Origin: Flavobacteriales bacterium
Lineage (GTDB): Bacteria; Bacteroidota; Bacteroidia; Flavobacteriales_D; Crocinitomicaceae
Assembly: GCA_947461635.1 (NCBI GenBank)
Contig: CANHMH010000006.1
Span: forward strand, 1 to 43,069
Direction of reading: 5' to 3'
DNA length: 43,069 bases
Under the pieces are notes generated by a model. That model did no database searches. It was not told the DNA's origin and saw only the letters and a list, made by a program, of their open reading frames with translations. The stretch's first letter is position 1. The number at the start of each line of letters is the position of its first letter. This document shows, piece after piece, positions 8,370-16,177 of the stretch. A program made the translations under genes and the position numbers.

Positions 8370-11165
8370 ATGAAATTTATTGATACGCTTGCACAGAAAA
8401 TCCTTGATGAATACTCTGAATTAGAACATTTAGTTGTCATTCTTCCCTCTGAAAGAGCTGTTAAATACCTTGGAAATTCGTTGTTTAAATTAAATAAGGG
8501 GCCTTTGATTGCTCCAGAAATGCACACAATCGACCGCTGGGTAAGAAGTCAATTCAATCATATCATTGATCCAACAAGACTTTTACTTGTGCTGTTCGAA
8601 AGTTATTTGCAAACCGAGGAGGGAAAAGGTCAAAGTTTTGAGTCCTTCCTAACTTGGGGATCAACATTACTTAGTGACTTCAACGACTTAGACCGATACC
8701 TGATTGACCAGGAACAAATCTTTAAAAATTTAAAATCCATAAAAGAATTAGAAAGCTGGCAAATTGACGAGGAAAACTATAGTGAATCTCAATTAAAGTT
8801 CATGGCTTTTTGGGAACAAATCCCTAAACTACATGCGCAGTTAATGGTTGAATTGAAAAAAAGATCTCAGATCACACTTTCTCAAGCATACAGAAAATTA
8901 GCAGAGGAAACCATGACCTTAATTTCATCTGATAAGAACTATATTTTTGCTGGATTCAATGCACTTTCTAAAGCAGAACTTCAAATCATTAAAAATTTAA
9001 TGCAACGAGGGAGTGCCGAGTTCATTATTGATGCTGACACCTATTATTTAGAGAATGAGCAGCATGAAGCTGGATCATTCCTGAGGGCTGACTTGGAATT
9101 TTTAGGAATCAAAACCGCGAGCGTTACTCAAAGTAACATGCAACATTCCCCAATTGATTTTACTGTTATCGAATGTGCTCAGCACACGGGGCAAATTAAG
9201 GTGGCAGCAACAGAACTAGCAAAATTGAATCAAGATGAATTAGACGAAACCCTCGTTTTACTCGCTGACGAAAGTTTGATTCATTCTTTAGTGAAGAATA
9301 TTCCTGCAAATGTTGGAAAAGCTAATATCACCCTTGGTCTTCCTCTGCAACAAACACCCGTTAAATCCTGGGTGGATTTATTATTTACCATTCAAGAAAA
9401 CAAGAAACGTTTTCGCACTAAAGCACTATATTTTAAAGATTTTCAGCGCATTATTAACCATGTGTTTTGCCTATCTTCCCTTCCTGAAGAAGAGAAAAAA
9501 CAAATATCAGCCATTGAACAAGATAGCATACGAAAAAACAAAGTTTTTCAATCCGTAGACCGCCTAAATTTGCCGCCGAAAGCAAAAATATTGTTTGAAT
9601 TAATCACGGAAGATTGGAAAGAAGATTGGCACGTTGCGCTGGGTAAAATTCGAGAATTAAATCTTCTGTTCGCGGATTCATTTGATCAAATACATGAATT
9701 TGAAAGAACCGCAATCCAAGTTTTTGATCAAGCAATGCGTGGATTTGAATCCTTACTAAGGGAAGGAATTCCTGCTATGGAGATGCGCAGTTTCAAGTTA
9801 TTACTTAACCAACATTGGTCAACTTCCACTATCGCATTTCATGGGAATCCAACAAACGGACTTCAAATCATGGGCTTATTGGAAACACGTATGATCGACT
9901 TTAAAAACCTCATCATCCTTGGATTAAACGAAGGGAAACTCCCAAATAACAATCCCATTCGAACCTTGATTCCAATGGATTTACGTGCTGTTTTCAAACT
10001 TCCATCAACACGAGAAAAACAAGGGTTGTTTGCACATCACTTCTACCGCCTTTTACATCAAGCAGATCGTGTTTTGGCTACATATACTGCAGCAGCAGAA
10101 CAAATAGGCAGCAATGAAGCAAGCCGCTATCTCATGCAAATAGAAATGGAATTAACAAAAGCAAATCCATCCATCAAATGGAAAAAGTTGTTTTACCATA
10201 TCCCATTCGCAGATAGAGCCACATTGAATACCACCCAAATTGAAAAAACCCCTGAAGTTCTTCAACGAATAAACGAATTTTTAGAGAGGCCTTTATCAGC
10301 CTCTTCATTAAACAAATTCATGATTTGTCCATTGGACTATTACTACCGGTATTTAGTTGAATTTGGAGAAGACAAAGAAGTAGAAGAGGAAATTGAAAAC
10401 AACACTTTTGGAAGCATCATTCATGTCACATTAGAAGACTTATTTAAACCTTTCGTTCAGAGAGATCAACACGGGAAATTAATACACCCTACACCTCCTC
10501 CTGTTCGTGAAAAAGACATCTTAAGAATGCTTGAAACATTCAAAGAAAGTTTGTTAAAAGGATTTTTAAAACACTTTGATCAAGATGAGTCTTTATTCAA
10601 GACCGGAAAAAACCGCTTGAGTTATGAAATGGCAATTGAGATCACAAAAAATGTATTGCAAAAAGAACTGGAATTCATTCAAGGATTAGATGAGCCTTTG
10701 TTTATAGAACAGATCGAAGCAGAAATGCATACAGAAATTAGTGTTCCTTTCGGAAACGGAACAAAAAAAATACGATTCAAAGGATACATTGATCGTATTG
10801 ATCGTATTGGTGACCGTTACAGGGTAATAGATTACAAAACCGGGAAAGTCAAGAAGGACCAGGTTGAATATCAAGCATCCAATAAAGGTATTATTACATC
10901 ATTTCTGAAAACGAAACACGCACTTCAATTGTCGTTGTATTGCCTATTCTTCAAGGATCAATATGGAAGAATGCCAGACGAAGCAAAAATAACCTCATTA
11001 ATTAACGTTCACGAGGATTTTAGTTTATCCGTTAAAAATGGGAACTTATCCGATATGATTCCCGTTGTGCATGACCTACTCAGCGAAATCCTAGTTCAAC
11101 TATTTGATACAGATCAACCATTTGAACATCAACCTGATTCAGAATATTGCCAATATTGTTCTTAA
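8370..11165 (+). CDS. AddB-like PD-(D/E)XK nuclease family protein
   Basis: The 931-residue product resembles the AddB half of AddAB double-strand-break resection enzymes. The N-terminus (VVILPSERAVKYLGNSLFK) matches the degenerate helicase domain of AddB. The middle holds ENNTFGSIIHVTLE (about residues 675-690), and the C-terminal nuclease core is YIDRIDRIGDRYRVIDYKTGK (about 800-825) with the metal-binding Asp and the Asp-x-Lys. AddB usually carries a four-cysteine Fe-S staple; here I see Cys653 in FMICPLDYYYRY and the two of the terminal CQYCS, but the protein ends before the expected fourth cysteine. No AddA-type helicase is adjacent, although it could be elsewhere. Likely role: DNA end processing and recombination. 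Confidence 0.8.
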   Translation: MKFIDTLAQKILDEYSELEHLVVILPSERAVKYLGNSLFKLNKGPLIAPEMHTIDRWVRSQFNHIIDPTRLLLVLFESYLQTEEGKGQSFESFLTWGSTLLSDFNDLDRYLIDQEQIFKNLKSIKELESWQIDEENYSESQLKFMAFWEQIPKLHAQLMVELKKRSQITLSQAYRKLAEETMTLISSDKNYIFAGFNALSKAELQIIKNLMQRGSAEFIIDADTYYLENEQHEAGSFLRADLEFLGIKTASVTQSNMQHSPIDFTVIECAQHTGQIKVAATELAKLNQDELDETLVLLADESLIHSLVKNIPANVGKANITLGLPLQQTPVKSWVDLLFTIQENKKRFRTKALYFKDFQRIINHVFCLSSLPEEEKKQISAIEQDSIRKNKVFQSVDRLNLPPKAKILFELITEDWKEDWHVALGKIRELNLLFADSFDQIHEFERTAIQVFDQAMRGFESLLREGIPAMEMRSFKLLLNQHWSTSTIAFHGNPTNGLQIMGLLETRMIDFKNLIILGLNEGKLPNNNPIRTLIPMDLRAVFKLPSTREKQGLFAHHFYRLLHQADRVLATYTAAAEQIGSNEASRYLMQIEMELTKANPSIKWKKLFYHIPFADRATLNTTQIEKTPEVLQRINEFLERPLSASSLNKFMICPLDYYYRYLVEFGEDKEVEEEIENNTFGSIIHVTLEDLFKPFVQRDQHGKLIHPTPPPVREKDILRMLETFKESLLKGFLKHFDQDESLFKTGKNRLSYEMAIEITKNVLQKELEFIQGLDEPLFIEQIEAEMHTEISVPFGNGTKKIRFKGYIDRIDRIGDRYRVIDYKTGKVKKDQVEYQASNKGIITSFLKTKHALQLSLYCLFFKDQYGRMPDEAKITSLINVHEDFSLSVKNGNLSDMIPVVHDLLSEILVQLFDTDQPFEHQPDSEYCQYCS

Positions 11166-11220
11166 ACAAAAAAACCTGAAAAGAAATAAAGGAATAATTC
11201 CGATTAGTTCTTTTCAGGTT
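11166..11220 (-). terminator. Intrinsic terminator for the 11312-11671 gene
   Basis: A perfect 13-bp inverted repeat (AACCTGAAAAGAA at 11173-11185, its complement at 11208-11220) with a 22-base loop is followed on the minus strand by a run of T (plus-strand A run at 11168-11174). It therefore acts best on leftward transcripts. The loop itself contains GGAATAATTCC, which could form a small inner stem. Confidence 0.65.
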
Positions 11221-11246
11221 ACTGCAAGTTAAATAAAACCAAAACC

Positions 11247-11298
11247 GAACAAACGTTTTTGTTCTGCTTTTCACTAGACGGAATAGCCTAGGTGAAAG
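11247..11298. other. Two further hairpins in the convergent intergenic region
   Basis: GAACAAA-CGTT-TTTGTTC (11247-11264) is a perfect 7-bp stem with a tetraloop followed by TGCTTTT. It is trailed by an imperfect stem between TTTCACTAG (11269-11277) and CTAGGTGAAA (11288-11297), which has one bulged G. They lie between the 3' ends of two convergent genes and may help end the rightward transcript of the AddB-like gene. Confidence 0.45.
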
Positions 11299-11311
11299 TT
11301 GCCTTTTGCTA

Positions 11312-11671
11312 TTAATATAATTCTGCTTTCAATGCTGTTCTGTAATCTTTCATTTCTTCGCGATTGATTTTGTGATCAGCATTTTTCAATAAATTCAACA
11401 AATACAATAAATTCTCCTTCTCCTCAATTTCCATTGGGTATTCATTTCCCTCCTCGTCTTCATCATATTGTGCTTGAACATCAAAACTCTCGTTTTCAGT
11501 AAGAAACTCGTATGTTAAACGCAATAATTTAACGACCAAAGGATCTTGCTCTAACAAAGCCATTTCGCGTAATGCTTTTAAATCCTCCACTAAATTTGAG
11601 GCAGTTACACCACTCTTTTCAACATTTGCGATGATAGCATCTAATTTTTGATTCGCTAGTCCAGTTTTCAT
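11312..11671 (-). CDS. Small acidic helical protein of unknown function
   Basis: The product has about 119 residues from the ATG at 11671 (MKTGLANQKLDA). The in-frame ATG at 11692 falls inside a TAnnTTTG promoter box and cannot lie in the message if that box is used. The protein is predicted mostly alpha-helical, lacks a signal peptide and membrane segments, and has an acidic central stretch (YDEDEEGNEYPMEIEEKE). I do not recognise a family. It is monocistronic: a promoter is immediately upstream and a strong hairpin terminator downstream. It is transcribed divergently from the LysE-type exporter gene. Confidence 0.7.
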   Translation of the reverse strand: MKTGLANQKLDAIIANVEKSGVTASNLVEDLKALREMALLEQDPLVVKLLRLTYEFLTENESFDVQAQYDEDEEGNEYPMEIEEKENLLYLLNLLKNADHKINREEMKDYRTALKAELY

Positions 11672-11689
11672 GTAGTCAATTTTGATAGG

Positions 11690-11697
11690 CAAATTTA
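11690..11697 (-). promoter_or_regulatory. -7 element for the 11312-11671 gene
   Basis: Minus-strand TAAATTTG, an exact TAnnTTTG, lies 18 bases before the chosen ATG at 11671. It overlaps the alternative upstream ATG and so decides the start. Confidence 0.55.
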
Positions 11698-11772
11698 GTG
11701 GAAATCATTGAAATATTCACGCTTACAGACAGAACATTGTTCAAAAGCGCTTTCTTAAGCAAAAAGAAATCC

Positions 11773-11780
11773 TATTTTTG
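11773..11780 (+). promoter_or_regulatory. -7 element that fixes the LysE-family start
   Basis: TATTTTTG matches TAnnTTTG exactly, with a weak TTTC 18 bases upstream. The exporter ATG follows only 4 bases after the box, so the message would be leaderless or nearly so. Confidence 0.5.
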
Positions 11781-11784
11781 TTAT

Positions 11785-12450
11785 ATGGATTTCTTTATAC
11801 AAGCTTTTAGTATTGGGTTCTTATTAAGTGTGATGATTGGTCCGATCTTCTTTCTTTTACTTGAAACAAGTATTACGAAAGGTTTTCGGTCAGCACTTGC
11901 CTTAGACCTAGGTGTGCTCATTAGTGATATTATTTACGTGCTCATCGCTGTCATGTTTGTGGAACAAATTAAAGGACTCATTGCCGGGAACAAACTTATG
12001 TTCAGTGTTATTGGAGGTAGTATTTTTGTCATCTATGGAATCATTAACTTGGTGAAAAAAGTCGCCTTACTTGATAGCCAAAAAATGGAGGGGATCGATG
12101 TGAACATCGATTCAATTAAACCGCAAAACAATACGAAAGATTACGTTTTTTTAGGACTAAAAGGATTTGTGTTAAATTTCGCTAATCCAATGGTTATTTT
12201 CTATTGGGTCAGTGTAGCATCGGTTGCAAACAATACAGTTCCAGATGAAAATAGCACCGCTTGGGCCTTCGTTTTCTTGGGAATTGTACTTCTTACTTTT
12301 TTCAGCATTGACATTTTAAAAATAATTGCTGCGAAAAAAATTCGGCCTCTGGTAAATCAAACCCTGCTGAATGGATTAAATCGACTCATCGGAATTGTAT
12401 TTACCTTATTTGGATTATTCCTTATTCTACAATTCTTTCTCAAGAAATAA
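11785..12450 (+). CDS. LysE/RhtB family amino-acid exporter
   Basis: The product has 221 residues from the ATG at 11785 (MDFFIQAFSIGFLLSVMIGP). A longer in-frame start at 11698 would add 29 hydrophilic residues and would begin upstream of the promoter box, so the shorter start is preferred. The N-terminal GFLLSVMIGPIFFLLLETS stretch, with the Gly-Pro, and the following glycine-rich helix ALDLGVLISD are typical of the LysE family of inner-membrane exporters of amino acids or related metabolites; about six membrane helices are visible. A roughly 30-residue hydrophilic loop (residues 93-120) separates the two halves. The substrate is unknown. It is followed after 6 bases by the YwqK/MORN protein gene, suggesting one operon. 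Confidence 0.85.
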   Translation: MDFFIQAFSIGFLLSVMIGPIFFLLLETSITKGFRSALALDLGVLISDIIYVLIAVMFVEQIKGLIAGNKLMFSVIGGSIFVIYGIINLVKKVALLDSQKMEGIDVNIDSIKPQNNTKDYVFLGLKGFVLNFANPMVIFYWVSVASVANNTVPDENSTAWAFVFLGIVLLTFFSIDILKIIAAKKIRPLVNQTLLNGLNRLIGIVFTLFGLFLILQFFLKK

Positions 12451-12456
12451 ACCTCT

Positions 12457-14160
12457 ATGAAAAACCTTTTATTTCTTCTTTTTATTTTTGGAATTACTCC
12501 GCTTTTTGGTCAAAAGGTTTTAAAGGAAAACCTCAGCCCTAAAGTTCGCTTATACTGGGACGCAAACAAGAAACACCTGCAAGCTACTGGTTCCTATTTC
12601 ACAAGTGAAGTTGTACCAAATACAACTGAGAAGCATGGCAAATGGACCTTCTATACCTACGATGGGATTATGGAAGAGGAGAGTAATTATTACCGAGATC
12701 GCTTACATGGCAAACGTGTATTTTATTATCCAAATAAGAAAATAAAAGAAGAGTCTTACTTTAAATTCAATGTCCCCGATAGTTTATTCTTCCAATGGAA
12801 TGAAAATGGAAAATTAATCACAAATGGAAAATTTGAATTAGGAAGTCCAATTGGTGAATGGTCCTATTTTTATTCAGACGGCAGGGAAAAATCAATTGAA
12901 AAAGTCGTTGTTGATACCGTTTACCTCATGGCAAAATGGGAAGAAGATTCTGCGCATCGTCAAACGATTATAAACGGCGATGGTTTTATAGAAGATCGTT
13001 ATATCAGTGGTGGTATTAAAGCTAAATACACCTTTAAAAACGGCTTGAAAAATGGTGTCTTTGAAGAAAGAACGGCAAATGGCGTGCTCTCAATTGCTGG
13101 AGCGTTTAATCAAGGTAAAAAGGACGGCGTTTGGGAGTTTTATGAATACCGTGGAATACTTGAAAAAATGGTGACATATAAAGCAGATTCATTAGATGGC
13201 GCTTATCTTGTTTTGGCAATTTCTGGAGATACTATCACTTCCGGAAACTATGTGCTCGGAAAAAAAGATGGTTTTTGGATTTGGAAGACACCTGAACAAA
13301 CGGTTGAAATGACCGGTTTTTTTAAACAAAACTTACAAGATAGTATCTGGCATTATTATTTTTCTTCAGGGGAGCTTTCCTACATTGCACATTATAAAAT
13401 TGGGCTTCGTACGGGAGAATGGAATTATTATTATAAAAATGGCTCTTCTTACCGAAAAGGAACCTATGTAAACGATCTTCGCGAAGGAAATTGGCAAACA
13501 TGGTATGAAGATGGAGTGCTTTTAATGAATGGGAACTATCAGCAGGGAAAAGAGGAAGGTTTGTGGTATAATTACTGGGAGAATGGTTCGCTAAAAAATA
13601 AAGCCGCATTTAAACATGGTAGCTTAAATGGAGAATGGCTTTCTTACACTCCCGAAAGTGTATTGTCAAGTTCAGGAAATTATAAAAACGGATTGAAAGT
13701 GGGGATTTGGAATGATTACTACAACAATGGTCGTTTAAAAGAGAAAGCTCGTTACAAAGTGTTTACTGAAAAAAATAAAACCCATGATATGGCTATCATG
13801 GGCTTAAAGGAAACCGTGAGTGATTATCATGGGAAATTTGAAGCTTATTCTCAAAGGGACTTTGCACTAAAATCAGAAGGAAAATACCGCAAAGGATTGA
13901 AACACGGGAAATGGATAGATTATTATCCAGGTGGTGTTGTTCCAACCATTATCTCAGAATACAAGCACGGTGAATTACATGGTGTTTTTCAACAACGCGA
14001 TCCACGCGGAAGGTTAGTCTATGAAATTCACTACAAAAATGGATTGAAACATGGGCCTTTCATTGTTTTTGGGGAAAACGGAAACATCGTTTCACAAAAA
14101 GAATTTCGATATGGCCGACAAGTTAGTAAGAACGGAGGCGGTGACTTATTTACTCCCTAA
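12457..14160 (+). CDS. Secreted MORN/YwqK-type repeat protein
   Basis: The product has 567 residues with a signal peptide MKNLLFLLFIFGITPLFGQ. The mature part is made of about 18-20 repeats of roughly 23 residues, with the pattern G-x-W-x-x-Y-Y-x-N-G-x-L-x-x-x-G-x-Y-x-x-G; examples are GEWNYYYKNGSSYRKGTY and GLWYNYWENGSLKNKAAF. Annotation pipelines often label this the YwqK-type antitoxin repeat, a MORN variant, but a signal peptide and long repeat array argue for a periplasmic or surface beta-sheet solenoid rather than a toxin antidote. No toxin-like gene adjoins. It probably shares a transcript with the LysE exporter. The last 15 bases overlap rsmA on the other strand. Confidence 0.8.
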   Translation: MKNLLFLLFIFGITPLFGQKVLKENLSPKVRLYWDANKKHLQATGSYFTSEVVPNTTEKHGKWTFYTYDGIMEEESNYYRDRLHGKRVFYYPNKKIKEESYFKFNVPDSLFFQWNENGKLITNGKFELGSPIGEWSYFYSDGREKSIEKVVVDTVYLMAKWEEDSAHRQTIINGDGFIEDRYISGGIKAKYTFKNGLKNGVFEERTANGVLSIAGAFNQGKKDGVWEFYEYRGILEKMVTYKADSLDGAYLVLAISGDTITSGNYVLGKKDGFWIWKTPEQTVEMTGFFKQNLQDSIWHYYFSSGELSYIAHYKIGLRTGEWNYYYKNGSSYRKGTYVNDLREGNWQTWYEDGVLLMNGNYQQGKEEGLWYNYWENGSLKNKAAFKHGSLNGEWLSYTPESVLSSSGNYKNGLKVGIWNDYYNNGRLKEKARYKVFTEKNKTHDMAIMGLKETVSDYHGKFEAYSQRDFALKSEGKYRKGLKHGKWIDYYPGGVVPTIISEYKHGELHGVFQQRDPRGRLVYEIHYKNGLKHGPFIVFGENGNIVSQKEFRYGRQVSKNGGGDLFTP

Positions 14161-14928
14161 TCCTTCAATAAATAGTGTCAATTCGATAAAATCATCCACA
14201 CTAAGTCTTTCCGGTCGTTGAGTGACAAATTTCTCCGGCAACTGCGCATCTTGTGTCAGCGACTTTATTGAATTTCGAAGTGTTTTTCTCCTTTGCTGAA
14301 ATGCAGTTTTCACAACACGCATGAACAACTTTTCATCACAAGGTAATGACTGACGCTCATTTCTCGTACAGCGAATTACGCCAGATTTTACTTTTGGTGG
14401 AGGAACAAATACATGTTCATCAACAGTAAAACAATATTCAATGTCATAAAAAGCTTGCATAAACACACTCAAGATTCCATATTCTTTCGTGCCAGGTTTT
14501 TCTGCTATTCGAACCGCAACTTCCTTTTGAAACATCCCCATGATTTCCGGAATTTGATTTCGGTATTCTAGACACTTAAATAAAATTTGAGAGGAAATAT
14601 TGTAAGGGAAATTACCCGCAACAATGAATGGTTCAGGGCCCATTATTTCCGTTAAGTCTTGTCGTAAAAAATCAGCGTAAATTATTCGATCACCCATTAA
14701 AGGGTATTTGTGATGTAAATACTCGATTGATTCCGCATCGATGTCTACCAGAAAAAGTTCGATTCCATCATGCGATTTCAAAAAATCAGTTAATGCACCC
14801 ATACCCGGTCCAACCTCAAGAACGCGTTTGCATCCTCTATGAAAAGTAACTTGATTGGCAATTTTCTCGCAGGTTTCAAGGTCTTTTAAAAAATGCTGAC
14901 CGAGGTGTTTTTTTGGCTTTACGTTCAT
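14146..14928 (-). CDS. rsmA: 16S rRNA (adenine1518-N6/adenine1519-N6)-dimethyltransferase
   Basis: A 260-residue KsgA/RsmA enzyme that dimethylates two adenines of the 3'-terminal helix of 16S rRNA late in 30S assembly. Seen motifs are KKHLGQHFLKD at the N-terminus, the SAM site VLEVGPGMGALTDFL, the acidic FLVDIDAESIEYL, the catalytic NFPYNISSQI, and FVPPPKVKSGVI. The length is typical. Its ATG overlaps the stop of the upstream DUF4286 gene by 4 bases (ATGA arrangement), so the two are probably translationally coupled. The 3' end overlaps the convergent YwqK-type gene by 15 bases. Confidence 0.96.
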   Translation of the reverse strand: MNVKPKKHLGQHFLKDLETCEKIANQVTFHRGCKRVLEVGPGMGALTDFLKSHDGIELFLVDIDAESIEYLHHKYPLMGDRIIYADFLRQDLTEIMGPEPFIVAGNFPYNISSQILFKCLEYRNQIPEIMGMFQKEVAVRIAEKPGTKEYGILSVFMQAFYDIEYCFTVDEHVFVPPPKVKSGVIRCTRNERQSLPCDEKLFMRVVKTAFQQRRKTLRNSIKSLTQDAQLPEKFVTQRPERLSVDDFIELTLFIEGLGSK

Positions 14929-15242
14929 GATACTTTAAATTCTTCGATGACCGTTAAATTCGTTCTAAATGCTGCGAATTTCCCTCCGTATCGCTGCGCA
15001 TGATCCTGCTGTAATGCCTGAGCATATTTTGCGTGATACTCATCTAATTTCTCTGAAGTTGGAGCTAAATACAAGCATGAATAAGCTGAGCCACCATCTT
15101 CTTCTCCTTGTATTTTTGAAATACGACACTCCAAAAAACAACCTGTCTCCATCACTTGTGGAATGTGAAGTTGGCGCATCCACTCCAACCACTCTTGTTC
15201 GATTTCTCGATCAATACTTACTGTTACATTATATAAAACCAT
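14925..15242 (-). CDS. DUF4286 family protein
   Basis: A 105-residue cytosolic protein that matches the DUF4286 family of Bacteroidota: MVLYNVTVSIDREIEQEWLEWM at the N-terminus, IPQVMETGCF, and the conserved RYGGKFAAFRTNL near the C-terminus. The small alpha-beta fold resembles ferredoxin-like dimeric proteins, but no activity is known. It is the first gene of a two-gene unit with rsmA (4-base overlap), a linkage that suggests a role tied to ribosome maturation or translation. Confidence 0.85.
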   Translation of the reverse strand: MVLYNVTVSIDREIEQEWLEWMRQLHIPQVMETGCFLECRISKIQGEEDGGSAYSCLYLAPTSEKLDEYHAKYAQALQQDHAQRYGGKFAAFRTNLTVIEEFKVS

Positions 15243-15246
15243 CCTA

Positions 15247-15254
15247 CAAATGTA
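15247..15254 (-). promoter_or_regulatory. -7 element for the DUF4286-rsmA operon
   Basis: Minus-strand TACATTTG fits TAnnTTTG exactly and ends only 4 bases before the ATG at 15242, implying a leaderless or near-leaderless message. No good -33 element is visible. Confidence 0.5.
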
Positions 15255-15315
15255 AAAAACTTGGGTGGATACTTCTTTTTAACACAACACAATAATGTGG
15301 AAATCTTACGTTTTA

Positions 15316-15345
15316 TACATTTGACAACAAAAAAACCTATATTTG
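15316..15345 (+). promoter_or_regulatory. Tandem -7 elements upstream of the T9SS type A protein
   Basis: Two exact TAnnTTTG boxes, TACATTTG at 15316-15323 and TATATTTG at 15338-15345, lie in series, the second 23 bases before the ATG. The TTTG of the first could serve as a close-spaced -33 for the second (14 bases). This suggests a strongly or doubly promoted gene. Confidence 0.5.
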
Positions 15346-15368
15346 AATTCGTTAATTAACAAAAAGCT

Positions 15369-16124
15369 ATGAAAAAATTATTGTTTCTCGCATTGTCAAC
15401 GGTATTGTTGAACTCTGCAACATGGGCACAAGCATGTACGCCAGGTGCTAATTTCGTCGACTCAACCTATGGAGTTTGGCCGGATACGACACAAAACTTT
15501 CCTCCAGCACTGGTCAATGTCGCTTATTCCACTGATTTGAACTTCAAAGTTCCAGCAACTGTAACAGCAGAATTAGATGCAACTGGTCAGTTTGTTGGCT
15601 CTCCTATTCAAGGATTCACTGTGACAGGTGTAAATGGACTTCCAAACGGATTCACATATGCATGTAACATCAGTTCATGTTCTTATGCAGGTGGAGCAAA
15701 CGGATGTGCCAACATTTCAGGTACAGCTTCAACAGCAGGGACATTTCCAATTACCATTGATGTAAATGCAACTGTATTGGTGACATTGTTTCCCGGACTT
15801 CCTCCTACTCCAGTGACTCAAACGGTTTCGTTTCCAGGATATAAAATTGTTGTAGGTTCAGCAGGTGTGATTGAGGGAATCATTTCTCCAATTTCTGTGA
15901 GTCCAAATCCAGCGAATGCAAGTATTACCGTGAATGGAATTACAGGAGGGATGAAAGTTTCAGAAATCATTTTAACAAATGTAGAAGGTAAAACGATTGA
16001 AAAAAGAAACATCGGAACTTCAACTAACTTAACATTTGATACAGCTGGATTGAATTCAGGTATTTACTTTGTTCACGTCGTTCATGCAAACGGTGTTGAA
16101 ATCGTTAAATTCATGAAGAATTAA
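15369..16124 (+). CDS. Small secreted protein with T9SS type A sorting domain
   Basis: The product has 251 residues with a signal peptide MKKLLFLALSTVLLNSATWAQ. The central about 150 residues hold a beta-rich domain with a cysteine-containing loop (ACNISSCSYAGGANGC) and a phrase near GTASTAGTFPITIDV typical of Ig-like putative cell-wall or cadherin-like folds; I cannot name a function. The last about 75 residues are a type A T9SS sorting domain: ISVSPNPANASITVNG, an internal ILTNVEGKTI, LNSGIYFVHV and the terminal EIVKFMKN. It is probably released or anchored at the cell surface through the type IX system. It has tandem promoter boxes and a strong terminator, so it is monocistronic. Confidence 0.88.
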   Translation: MKKLLFLALSTVLLNSATWAQACTPGANFVDSTYGVWPDTTQNFPPALVNVAYSTDLNFKVPATVTAELDATGQFVGSPIQGFTVTGVNGLPNGFTYACNISSCSYAGGANGCANISGTASTAGTFPITIDVNATVLVTLFPGLPPTPVTQTVSFPGYKIVVGSAGVIEGIISPISVSPNPANASITVNGITGGMKVSEIILTNVEGKTIEKRNIGTSTNLTFDTAGLNSGIYFVHVVHANGVEIVKFMKN

Positions 16125-16145
16125 GAAAACTTCATTTCTTATGAT

Positions 16146-16177
16146 AAGGGGGACTTCAAAAGAAGTTCCCCTTTTTT
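16146..16177 (+). terminator. Intrinsic terminator of the T9SS type A gene
   Basis: AAGGGGGACTTC, an AAAA loop and GAAGTTCCCCTT make a 12-bp stem with one G-T pair, followed by TTTTTATTTG. The T run overlaps the stop codon of the convergent nadD gene. Confidence 0.85.

Noticed and set aside
12457-14160. A toxin-antitoxin system based on the YwqK-type label
   Set aside because: The protein has a signal peptide and a long repeat array, and no toxin-like partner is adjacent.
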